In this document: positions 28,834 to 38,719 of the stretch, piece after piece
How the letters are laid out: each line of letters starts with the position of its first letter
Position numbering within the stretch: the stretch's first letter is position 1
NCBI RefSeq assembly: GCF_021049305.1
Contig: NZ_CP088082.1
Span: 372,001-436,000 of the forward strand
DNA from: Ideonella dechloratans
GTDB lineage: Bacteria > Pseudomonadota > Gammaproteobacteria > Burkholderiales > Burkholderiaceae_C
DNA length: 64,000 bases
Direction: 5' to 3'
Translations under genes and position numbers: made by a program
Notes under the pieces: generated by a model
What the model saw: the letters and a program-made list of their open reading frames with translations, nothing else
What the model was told of the DNA's origin: nothing
Database searches by the model: none

Positions 28834-29964
28834 TCAGGGGGTGGCCGTGGCCCGCATGTGGTAGAGCGCGGCCACCAGGTCGGACTGGGTGACCATGCCG
28901 ACCAGGCGCTGACGCTCGTCCACGATGGGCAGGTGGTGGAAGTTGCGGTCCGACAGCAGCGGCACCAGCTCGCCCACGTGCAGGTCGGCCGGGGCCGTGC
29001 GAACCGGGTGGGTCATGATCTGACCGGCCACCTCCGGGTGCAGGCTGTGGCTGCGCCCGCTGGGGCGCAGCAGCGTGCGGATGCGCTCGCCCAGGGAGAC
29101 CGGGCCGTCCAGACCGGCGTGGTGCAGGAAGTCCGTCAGCGTCACGATGCCCACCACGCGTCGGCCCCGGTCCAGCACCGGCAGGGCGTGGATGCGGTGC
29201 TGGCGCAGCGTGTCCCAGGCCTCCTGCAGCGGGGTGCCGAAGTCCAGCGTCACCACGTCACGCGACATGATGTCGGCGCAGCGCACCTCGCCCTGCAGGC
29301 GCCGGAAGGCGCGCTGCTCGGTCTGGTGCAGCAGCTCGGCCAGGTCGTCCGGGTCCACGTCCAGCACCTGGTCCTGCTGGCGCAGCACGGCGTCCAGGTC
29401 CTCGCGGGTGAAGCCCAGGCGCTCGCGCGGCGGCAGGTCGCGCGTGCCGTGGTCGGCCGCCGGCGCCGGCGGGCGGTGCGGATAGGGGTGGCGGGTGGCG
29501 TTGTTGTAGACCACCGCCACGGCCAGCAGCAGCAGCGATTCCAGGCCCACCGGCACCAGCACGAAGCCGGGCCCGGCGCCTTGCAGCGCCGCCGTGAGCG
29601 CGATGGCGCCGCCCGGCGGGTGCAGGCAGCGCAGCGCGAACATGGCCACCAGGGCGGCGGCCATGGCCGCCGCCGGCGCCACGCCCGGGCCGGCGTGGCC
29701 CAGCAGGGCCGCGCAAGCCACGCCCACACAGGCCGACACCGCGTTGCCCAGCAGCATGTTCCAGGGCTGGGCCAGCGGGCTGGCCGGCAGGGCGAACAGC
29801 AGCACCGCCGAGGCCCCCATCGGCGCGATCAGGGCCGGGGCGCCCAGCGCGTGGCTGGTGAACCCCGTCAGCAGGATGCCCAGGCCCGCGCCCAGGGCCG
29901 CGCGCCAGCGCTCGGGCCGGCCCACGTTCAGGGCCGGAGCCCAGTGCTGCCAGCGACCCTTCAT
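28834..29964 (-). CDS. HPP family membrane protein with two CBS domains
   Basis: A 376-residue protein. The N-terminal 175 residues form the HPP membrane domain with the PALIAPMGASAVLLFALP signature and RCLHPPGGAIALTAALQG, which gives the family its name. After a linker come two CBS domains (DIMSRDVVTLDFGTPLQEAW and IMTHPVRTAPADLHVGELVP), which usually bind adenine nucleotides and gate transport. HPP proteins of plants and cyanobacteria carry nitrite. The start codon overlaps the stop of the flavohaemoglobin gene by 4 bp, so transport of a nitrogen oxide is a reasonable inference. Confidence 0.9.
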   Translation of the reverse strand: MKGRWQHWAPALNVGRPERWRAALGAGLGILLTGFTSHALGAPALIAPMGASAVLLFALPASPLAQPWNMLLGNAVSACVGVACAALLGHAGPGVAPAAAMAAALVAMFALRCLHPPGGAIALTAALQGAGPGFVLVPVGLESLLLLAVAVVYNNATRHPYPHRPPAPAADHGTRDLPPRERLGFTREDLDAVLRQQDQVLDVDPDDLAELLHQTEQRAFRRLQGEVRCADIMSRDVVTLDFGTPLQEAWDTLRQHRIHALPVLDRGRRVVGIVTLTDFLHHAGLDGPVSLGERIRTLLRPSGRSHSLHPEVAGQIMTHPVRTAPADLHVGELVPLLSDRNFHHLPIVDERQRLVGMVTQSDLVAALYHMRATATP

Positions 29965-31151
29965 GCGGCCTGCAGCGCTTCCAGCGGGCCGAAGAACTCC
30001 CAGCGCAGCCGCTCGGGGGCGACCCCTGCGGCCAGGCCGGCGGCGTGCACCGCCTGCATGAAGGGCTTGGGCCCCAGGAAGTACAGGTCCACGTCGCGGT
30101 CGGCCGGCAACTGAGCGGCCAGCAGCGCGGCGTCCACCCGGCCCACGGCGTCCGGCCGGTCCTGCGGCCGCGGCTCGTCGTAGAGGAAGAAGGGCTGCAC
30201 GTTGGGGTGCTGGGCCGCCAGTGCCTGGACCCGCTGGGCGAAGGCGTGCCAGCCACCGTGGCGGGCGGCGTGGATGAAGCGGATGGGCCGGCCGCTGGGG
30301 GCGGCGGCCTCCAGCATGCTCATGGCCGGGGTGATGCCCACGCCACCGGTCACCAGCACCAGCGGGCGCTCGGCCGGGGCCTGGGCGTCCAGCACGAAGT
30401 CGCCGCAGGGCGCCAGGGCCTGCAGCGTGTCGCCCACCTGGGCCTGGTCATGGAGCCAGTTGGACACCTTGCCGCCGTCCTCGCGCTTGACGCTGATGCG
30501 CAGCCAGGGGCGCCCCGGGGCGTCCGACAGCGAGTAGTTGCGCCGGGTGGGCTGGCCGTCGATGGTCAGCACCAGCGTCAGGTACTGGCCGGGCTGGAAG
30601 GCCGGCAGCGCACCGCCGTCCACCGGCTCCAGGTAGAAGGAGGTGATGACCTCGCTCTCGGCTTCCTTGCGGGCGATGCGCATGGCCCGCTCACCGCGCC
30701 AGCCGCCGGGCTGCTCGGCATTGGCCTGGTAGAGCTGGGCTTCGGCGCCGATCAGCACCTCGGCCAGGGCCTGGTAGGCCTCGGCCCAGGCGGCGATGAT
30801 CTCGTCGGTGGCGGCCGCCCCCAGCACCTCGCGGATGGCCTGCAGCAGGCACTTGCCGACGATGGGGTAGTGCTCGGGCTGGATGCCCAGGGCGACATGC
30901 TTGTGGATGATGCGCGGCAGCGCGCCGGCGATTTCGTCCAGGCGGTCGATGTGGGCGGCATAGGCCAGCACCGCACCAGCCAGGGCGCGCGGCTGGGCGC
31001 CGCCGGCCTGGTGGGCTTCATTGAAGAAGGCCTTCACCTCGGGATGCTCGCGGAACATCAGCGGATAGAAGTGGCGGGTGATGGCTTCGCCGTGTTCTTG
31101 CAGCACGGGCACGGTGGCCTTCACCAGGGCAATCGTCTGGGCGCTCAGCAT
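29961..31151 (-). CDS. hmp: Flavohaemoglobin, nitric oxide dioxygenase
   Basis: A 396-residue cytoplasmic enzyme that oxidises NO to nitrate with O2 and NAD(P)H. The N-terminal globin (residues 1-140) has the HKHVALGIQPEHYPIVGKCL segment with the proximal haem His and the Tyr/Gln distal pocket residues near the start. An FAD-binding domain (YSLSDAPGRPWLRISVKRE, RNYSLS) and an NAD domain (LVLVTGGVGITPAMSMLEAA, YFLGPKPFMQAVHAAGL) follow, giving the full family length. It is the first gene of a two-gene unit with the HPP protein. It is divergent from a NorR-type activator with shared control sites. Confidence 0.95.
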   Translation of the reverse strand: MLSAQTIALVKATVPVLQEHGEAITRHFYPLMFREHPEVKAFFNEAHQAGGAQPRALAGAVLAYAAHIDRLDEIAGALPRIIHKHVALGIQPEHYPIVGKCLLQAIREVLGAAATDEIIAAWAEAYQALAEVLIGAEAQLYQANAEQPGGWRGERAMRIARKEAESEVITSFYLEPVDGGALPAFQPGQYLTLVLTIDGQPTRRNYSLSDAPGRPWLRISVKREDGGKVSNWLHDQAQVGDTLQALAPCGDFVLDAQAPAERPLVLVTGGVGITPAMSMLEAAAPSGRPIRFIHAARHGGWHAFAQRVQALAAQHPNVQPFFLYDEPRPQDRPDAVGRVDAALLAAQLPADRDVDLYFLGPKPFMQAVHAAGLAAGVAPERLRWEFFGPLEALQAA

Positions 31152-31218
31152 GGGGAACAGTTCCTCGGGTGGCTATGGATGTTTGCGCCAGATCAAGATG
31201 CGGGCCAACCCGGAGTGT

Positions 31219-31238
31219 CCTTGCAAGTGGCTGTCAGA
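31219..31238 (-). promoter_or_regulatory. Possible sigma54 promoter for hmp
   Basis: Read on the minus strand, TG (31236-31235), ten bases, then GC within TTGCAA (31224-31223) resembles a -24/-12 element with the GC at -12 intact and TG in place of GG at -24. It lies 72 bases before the hmp start. The divergent regulator has the GAFTGA loop that contacts sigma54, which supports this reading. The match is imperfect. Confidence 0.4.
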
Positions 31239-31270
31239 CGGAACATTTTTTCCCTGCCTTCAGCGGGGTT

Positions 31271-31327
31271 GTCAGCTTGACCACAGGGAGCGTGTCGTCA
31301 TCGCCACCACAATGTGGTCACGATGAC
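31271..31327. promoter_or_regulatory. Three putative NorR binding sites (GT-N7-AC)
   Basis: GTCAGCTTGAC (31271-31281), GTCATCGCCAC (31297-31307) and GTCACGATGAC (31317-31327) each fit GT-N7-AC. The first and third have the complete palindrome GTCA-N3-TGAC. They lie 35 to 92 bp upstream of the possible -24 element of hmp, where an enhancer-binding activator would sit. The third overlaps the start codon of the regulator gene itself, suggesting autorepression. Confidence 0.6.
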
Positions 31328-32885
31328 AACTCTTGCGGCTTCTTTGCCGGCGGCCACCCCGGCGCCGGCCGGCGCGGCGGACCCCGACCGCACCCGCCTG
31401 GCGGCCCTGCTGGCGGCCGTGCGCGGCATGGTGCGCTGCGATGCGGCCGCCCTGTTGCGCCTGGATGAGGACAGCAGCGTGCTGCGGCCGGTGGCGGTGG
31501 ACGGCCTGAGCGAGGAGGCCCTGGGCCGAGCCTTTCCGGTGGCCGCCCATCCCCGGCTGGCGCAGCTGCTGGCCAGCGACGAGGCAGGCCTGCGCTTTGC
31601 GGCCGATTGCGGCCTGCCCGACCCCTACGACGGCTTGGTGGAAGGGCAGCCCGACATCCTGCCGGTGCACGACTGCATGGGCGCGCCGTTGCGGGTGGGC
31701 GGGCGGCTGTGGGGCCTGCTGACGCTGGATGCGCTGCAGGCCGGCGCCTTCGAGCCGGTGGGCCCGGCCCAGCGCCAGGCCCTGGTGACGCTGGTGCAGG
31801 ACGGCATCGAGGCGGCCGGCACCATCCGCCAGCTGGCCGAGCAGGCCCATCGCGAGCAGGCCCGCCTGCAGGCCCTGCAGCGCAGCACCCTGGCCCAGCG
31901 CAGCCTGGGGGGCCACAGCCCGGCCATGCAGGCCCTGCTGCACGAGATCGACCTGGTGGCCGGCTCCGACCTGACCGTGCTGATCCTGGGTGAGACGGGC
32001 GTGGGCAAGGAGCTGGTGGCCCAGCGCCTGCACGCCCAGTCGGGCCGGCGCGAGCGGCCGCTGGTGCAGGTCAACTGCGCGGCCCTGCCCGACACCCTGG
32101 CCGACAGCGAGCTGTTCGGCCACCGGCGCGGCGCCTTCACCGGTGCCCTGCAGGACCGGGCCGGCCGCTTCGAGCTGGCCGATGGCGGCACCCTGTTTCT
32201 GGACGAGGTGGGCGAGCTGAGCCTGCCGGTGCAGGCCAAGCTGCTGCGGGTGCTGCAGAGCGGCGAGGTGCAGCGCCCCGGCAGCGACCGCCTGCTGCGG
32301 GTGGATGTGCGGGTGCTGGCCGCCACCAACCGCGATCTGGAGGCCGAGGTGGCGGCCGGCCGCTTCCGGACCGATCTCTACCACCGGCTGTCGGTCTACC
32401 CGCTGCGCGTGCCCCCCTTGCGCGAGCGCGGCCGCGACGTGCTGGCCCTGGCCGGCGGTTTCCTGGAGGAGAACCAGCACCGTCTGGGCACGCGCAACCT
32501 GCGCCTGACGCCGGCCGCCAAGGCCTGGCTGCAGCAGCAGCCCTGGCCCGGCAATGTGCGCGAACTGGAGCATGTGATCAGCCGCGCCGCCCTGCGCGTG
32601 GTGGGCGAGCAGGGGCGCGCGGCGCGCTGGGTGCGCATCGAGCCCCGCCACCTGGGCGAGGCGGCACCGGCGGCGACGGCCGGACCCGCGCCGCTGCCGG
32701 GCCTGTCCACGCCGGGGCCGGCGGGGCGGAGCCTGCGCGAAGCCACCGAGGCCTTCCAGCGTCAGTGGCTGCAGGCCCTGCTGGCGCGCCATGGCGGGGT
32801 GGCCGCGGCCGCCGCGCGCGAGGCCGGCGTGGACCGCAGCAACTTCCACCGCCTGCTGCGCCGGCTGGGGCTGGCGCCGGTCTGA
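31323..32885 (+). CDS. norR: NorR/FhpR-type sigma54-dependent NO-responsive activator
   Basis: A 520-residue regulator; a GTG at 31314 could add three residues. The N-terminal GAF domain (about 20-180) would hold the mononuclear iron that senses NO. A central AAA+ domain has Walker A GETGVGKELVAQRLH, the sigma54 contact loop RGAFTGAL, Walker B LFLDEVGEL and the R-finger region. A C-terminal Fis-type helix-turn-helix ends AAAAREAGVDRSNFHRLLRR. Divergent orientation to hmp with GT-N7-AC sites between them matches FhpR of Pseudomonas aeruginosa, which controls its flavohaemoglobin gene. Confidence 0.9.
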   Translation: MTTLAASLPAATPAPAGAADPDRTRLAALLAAVRGMVRCDAAALLRLDEDSSVLRPVAVDGLSEEALGRAFPVAAHPRLAQLLASDEAGLRFAADCGLPDPYDGLVEGQPDILPVHDCMGAPLRVGGRLWGLLTLDALQAGAFEPVGPAQRQALVTLVQDGIEAAGTIRQLAEQAHREQARLQALQRSTLAQRSLGGHSPAMQALLHEIDLVAGSDLTVLILGETGVGKELVAQRLHAQSGRRERPLVQVNCAALPDTLADSELFGHRRGAFTGALQDRAGRFELADGGTLFLDEVGELSLPVQAKLLRVLQSGEVQRPGSDRLLRVDVRVLAATNRDLEAEVAAGRFRTDLYHRLSVYPLRVPPLRERGRDVLALAGGFLEENQHRLGTRNLRLTPAAKAWLQQQPWPGNVRELEHVISRAALRVVGEQGRAARWVRIEPRHLGEAAPAATAGPAPLPGLSTPGPAGRSLREATEAFQRQWLQALLARHGGVAAAAAREAGVDRSNFHRLLRRLGLAPV

Positions 32886-32897
32886 GGGGGCGCCGGC

Positions 32898-33674
32898 TCA
32901 GGCCAGCACGATCGGGCAACCGGCCCTGGCGAGCGCGGCATGGCCAGGGGCTCGGGGTGCCTTGCCGTCGGTGATCAGGCGGTCGATGCGTTCCAGCGGG
33001 CAGAAGCTCACGCGGCTGGTCTGACCGATCTTGCTGTGGTCGGCCAGGATCACCGTGTGCAGGGCCTGGCCCGCCATGGCGCGGGCCACCTCCGCCTCGT
33101 GCAGCTCGTAGCTGCTGGCGCCGAACTCCGCGCTCACCCCGACGGGAGAGAGCATCGCCCAATCGGCCCGCCACTGCTGGATGGCGGCCACTGTCTGTGC
33201 GCCGTAGGTGGCCCCGGTGGTGGGCCGGGGCTGGCCGCCCAGCAGGTGCACCTGGTGTCGGGTCTGGCCCGCCGTGTCGTCGGCCACCAGCTTCTGCGCC
33301 ACGTCCAGGGAGTTGGTGATCACCGTCAGTCCGCGCAGCGAGGCCAGCGCCTCGGCCAGCAGCGACACAGTGCTGCCGGCGTCGATGAACACCGTCTGCC
33401 CCGGCTGCAGCAGCCGGGCCGCGGCCCGCACGATGGCCCGCTTCTCCAGCAGGTGGGCGCGGGCCCGCTGCTGCAGGGGGGGCTCGGGCAGGGCGGCGGT
33501 GCGCTGCACGCCGCCATGCACCCGGCGCAGTGCGCCCAGCGCCTCCAGGGCCACGACGTCGCGTCGCACGGTTTCCCGCGAGACGCCCAGGTCCTGCGCG
33601 ATCCTTTCCGTGGTCACCAGCTCGGTGTTGGCGAGCAGGGCGCGGATGCGCTGGTGGCGTTCCTCTTGCAGCAT
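32898..33674 (-). CDS. DeoR-family transcriptional regulator
   Basis: A 258-residue repressor. The start MLQEERHQRIRALL is typical, followed by a DeoR winged helix-turn-helix (VTTERIAQDLGVSRETVRRD) and a C-terminal sugar-phosphate sensor domain (TVFIDAGSTVSLLAEAL, LTVITNSLDVAQKL, VHLLGGQ, ILADHSKIGQTSRVSFCPLE). DeoR regulators respond to phosphorylated sugars or glycerol-3-phosphate. It follows the phospholipase C gene by 65 bp on the same strand, so it might be co-transcribed with it and sense a product of phospholipid breakdown. That link is inferred only from position. Confidence 0.85.
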   Translation of the reverse strand: MLQEERHQRIRALLANTELVTTERIAQDLGVSRETVRRDVVALEALGALRRVHGGVQRTAALPEPPLQQRARAHLLEKRAIVRAAARLLQPGQTVFIDAGSTVSLLAEALASLRGLTVITNSLDVAQKLVADDTAGQTRHQVHLLGGQPRPTTGATYGAQTVAAIQQWRADWAMLSPVGVSAEFGASSYELHEAEVARAMAGQALHTVILADHSKIGQTSRVSFCPLERIDRLITDGKAPRAPGHAALARAGCPIVLA

Positions 33675-33739
33675 GGGCGCGATGATGCCGCAGGACGGCC
33701 CGGGCGCGCGCAGCATGCCTCGGGCGCCCGCGGCGAGCC

Positions 33740-35929
33740 TCAGCCCAGCTTCAGCTGGTCGGCCACGGCCGTGCCGTGCATGGCCGGGTCGCTGACCGAG
33801 TCGCGGCCGGTCTCGACACGGCCGGCCACGCGCCGGCTGTAGCCGGCCAGCCCCTCCACGGTGACGCTGAAGTCGTACCAGTGACCGCTGTCCTTCAGGC
33901 CCCAGATGAAGGTCTCGGTCGCGCCCGGCTGCACCGTGCGCTTCTTGGCGCTGGTGCTCAGGTAGGCGTTGGCGGTGATCTGGAAGGTGCAGGCCGCCGT
34001 GCCGGTGTTGTGCAAGCTCAGCTGCAGGTCGCCATTGGCCACGTCGTAGCAGGTCTTGAGCTCCGGGTTGGGCTGGCTGGCGCTGGCGATCGCGGCGGCG
34101 TTGCCGGTGAAGTGGCGGTGGTAGCCGTTGGGGCCCAGCACCCACAGGTCGTAGGCCCCCTGGTCGGCGGCCAGTGACCACACGCCCCGGAGCTGCTTGC
34201 CCGCTTCCACCGTGTAGCGGCGGGGCTGGGCATCCAGGTGCAGGCGGTCGTAGACGTGGAACACGGCGGCGGCGCTGCCGGTGTTGGCGAAGTCCAGGGT
34301 CACCTGCTGGTCGGCCGGCGCCACCGTGGCGTGGGTGTGCAGCTCGTAGGGCAGGGCCCGCGAGGGGCGCACGCCCTGGGCCTGCTGGGGCATCTGGGCG
34401 TCGCTGGGCGGCAGCGGGGTGGTGCGGCCCGGCAGGGCGCGCGCCTTGGCCGCCAGCGCGCTGGTGTCCGGCAGCCCGGACAGGAAGCTGTCGTCGTTGG
34501 GGCTGGCGAAATTGAAGGCGGTGGTGAGGTCGCCGCAGACCGCGCGGCGCCAGGCGGAGATGTTGGTCTCCTTCACGCCGAAGCGCTTTTCGATGAACTG
34601 CAGCACCGAGGTGTGGTCGAACACCTGGGAGTTGACCCAGCCGCCCTTGCTCCACGGCGAGATGACGTACATCGGCACGCGCGGGCCCAGGCCGTAGGGC
34701 CGGTGCAGCAGCTCGGCTTCGCTGGGCGTGTCGTGGTAGCTGACCAGGATCTCGTGGTACTCGGCCGTGGTGTCCACGGTGCTGGCGCCGGCCAGCACGG
34801 CCTGGGCCGGATCGGCGTTCCAGCTCACGTAGGAGGGCGGGGCCGGCGGCGGCACGTGGTCGAAGAAGCCGTCGTTCTCGTCGAAGTTCAGGAACAGCAC
34901 GGTCCGGCTCCAGACGTCCGGGTTGGACGTCAGCGCATCCAGCACCTGGGCGGTGTATTCCGCGCCCTGGGCGGGGCTGGAGGGGCCGGGGTGTTCCGAG
35001 CCTTCGGCGGTGGCGATGATGAAGCTGACCTGGGGCAGGGTGCCGTTCAGAACGTCTTCCTTGAGCTTGTCCAGGTCGCGGGTGCTGACACCGCGCTGGC
35101 GCAGCGCCTCCGAATAGCCCGGACGCTGGAACCAGGCGTCGCGGAAGCTGTGGAAGCCCGCCAGCGGGTTGTCGGTGAAGTTGTCGTCCATGTTCTCGTA
35201 GACCTGCCAGCTGATGCCGGCGGCTTCGAGACGTTCGGGATAGGTGGTCCAGGTGTAGCCACCATCGCCGTTGTCGGCATCGAACCAGTCGTAGTCGTTG
35301 TAGGTGGCCGGGCCGTTGCCCTGGCCCAGGCCGTCGTTGGTGCCGGTCCACTGGAACAGGCGGTTGGTGTTGGTGCCGGTCTGCGAGGCGCAGTGGTAGG
35401 CGTCGCAGATCGTGAACGCGTTGGCCAGCGCGTACTGGAAGGGCATGTCATTCGCGCCGAAGTAGGCCATCGAATGGTTGTTCTTGAAGGTGGTCCACTG
35501 GCTCATGCGGCCGTGGTCCCAGGCCCGCTGGGCATCGGACCAGCTGTGCGGCGTGCCGCTCACCCGCATGTACTCGAAGGTCTGCACCGTGTTGATGTGG
35601 AACGGGGCGATGACCGAGGGCGCGGCCGAGGCACTGGCGTTGGGCTGCGACCAGACCGTCTTGCCGACGATGTCGCCGCTGTCGGGCACGGGGATGGGGA
35701 AGGGGTCGGCGAAGCCGCGCACGCCGTTGAGGCCACCGAAGTAGTGGTCGAAGGAGCGGTTCTCCTGCATCAGCACGACGATGTGCTCGACGTCCTGGAT
35801 GGTGCCGGTGCGCTGGTTGGCCGGGATGGCCAGGGCGCGCTGGATGGCGGGAGGGAAGGCGGAGAAGGCGGTGGCGGCACCAGCGGTGCCCGCCAGCGAG
35901 CGGAGGAAGTGGCGACGGGATTGGGTCAT
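33740..35929 (-). CDS. Phosphocholine-type phospholipase C
   Basis: A 729-residue exported enzyme of the phosphoesterase family that includes PlcH and PlcN. It has a Tat signal (SRRHFLRSLAGTAGAATAFS), the N-terminal catalytic motif IVVLMQENRSFDHYFGGLNG with the phosphorylated Thr/Ser region, metal-site segments (ETNISAWRRAVCGDLTTAF, FLNFDENDGFFDHV) and two C-terminal DUF756-type beta domains (VTLDFANTGSAAAVFHVYDR, LSLHNTGTAACTFQITANAY). It cleaves phosphatidylcholine or sphingomyelin to release phosphocholine. A small lipoprotein gene lies 44 bp upstream on the same strand. Confidence 0.92.
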   Translation of the reverse strand: MTQSRRHFLRSLAGTAGAATAFSAFPPAIQRALAIPANQRTGTIQDVEHIVVLMQENRSFDHYFGGLNGVRGFADPFPIPVPDSGDIVGKTVWSQPNASASAAPSVIAPFHINTVQTFEYMRVSGTPHSWSDAQRAWDHGRMSQWTTFKNNHSMAYFGANDMPFQYALANAFTICDAYHCASQTGTNTNRLFQWTGTNDGLGQGNGPATYNDYDWFDADNGDGGYTWTTYPERLEAAGISWQVYENMDDNFTDNPLAGFHSFRDAWFQRPGYSEALRQRGVSTRDLDKLKEDVLNGTLPQVSFIIATAEGSEHPGPSSPAQGAEYTAQVLDALTSNPDVWSRTVLFLNFDENDGFFDHVPPPAPPSYVSWNADPAQAVLAGASTVDTTAEYHEILVSYHDTPSEAELLHRPYGLGPRVPMYVISPWSKGGWVNSQVFDHTSVLQFIEKRFGVKETNISAWRRAVCGDLTTAFNFASPNDDSFLSGLPDTSALAAKARALPGRTTPLPPSDAQMPQQAQGVRPSRALPYELHTHATVAPADQQVTLDFANTGSAAAVFHVYDRLHLDAQPRRYTVEAGKQLRGVWSLAADQGAYDLWVLGPNGYHRHFTGNAAAIASASQPNPELKTCYDVANGDLQLSLHNTGTAACTFQITANAYLSTSAKKRTVQPGATETFIWGLKDSGHWYDFSVTVEGLAGYSRRVAGRVETGRDSVSDPAMHGTAVADQLKLG

Positions 35930-35973
35930 GGAGAGGGTCCGGAAACGGCGTGGACGGGGCGGGCGTGAGGGGT

Positions 35974-36138
35974 TCAGGGCGCGCAGCGCAGGTTGCGGGC
36001 CTGGCCTTCGGAGCCCTTGTCGCTGTTGCTGCCGCCGCAGCCGGCCAGGGCCAGGCTCAGACCCAGACACAGCGCCAGGCAGGCGCGCAGGCCGAGCCGG
36101 CGGGGCGTGCGGACGCCGTCGGAAGTGAGGTGGTTCAT
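35974..36138 (-). CDS. Small lipoprotein upstream of phospholipase C
   Basis: A 54-residue gene. The product starts MNHLTSDGVRTPRRLGLRA, has a hydrophobic segment ALCLGLSLALAGC with a consensus lipobox (Cys34), and a 20-residue polar mature part GGSNSDKGSEGQARNLRCAP with one further Cys. It lies 44 bp upstream of the phospholipase gene on the same strand, so both are probably transcribed together. Function is unknown; it might anchor or chaperone the secreted enzyme. Confidence 0.65.
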   Translation of the reverse strand: MNHLTSDGVRTPRRLGLRACLALCLGLSLALAGCGGSNSDKGSEGQARNLRCAP

Positions 36139-36332
36139 GGTGTGGGGAATCTCAGGGGATGGAGGAGGGCCCGGTCGGGTGCCGGGATGCAGGTCATGCT
36201 ATGTGTGCTTATTTGCATTTGTGTGACTCTGTGCATTTCGATGGGTGGGGCCTCCGGGGTCCGTCGTGCAGGTCTGCGTTGCCGGGTGCGCCGAAACGCG
36301 GACAATCCCCTGTGCCCTTCATTCCTGCGTCC
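36139..36332. promoter_or_regulatory. AT-richer divergent intergenic region
   Basis: The divergent promoters of the lipoprotein-phospholipase unit and the helicase gene must lie here. The stretch 36201-36240 is unusually AT-rich for the window and has TGCATTT twice (36214-36220 and 36232-36238), 18 bp apart. No confident -35/-10 pair or Pho box could be assigned. Confidence 0.35.
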
Positions 36333-38588
<2,256 letters not shown>

Positions 38589-38719
38589 CCAGCGCGCCCA
38601 TGAGGTCACGCAGATTGCGACCGAACTGCACGCCCAAACGCCCCCCGGTTCCCAGGAGGCCTGGCTCAGACGATGATCGGCGGGGGCTCAAACGCTTGGG
38701 GTTCGCAAGGGGAGAGACA

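Noticed and set aside
36201..36240. A Pho box controlling phospholipase C
   Set aside because: TGCATTT repeats are 18 bp apart and do not have the 11-bp CTGTCAT-type period expected for PhoB.
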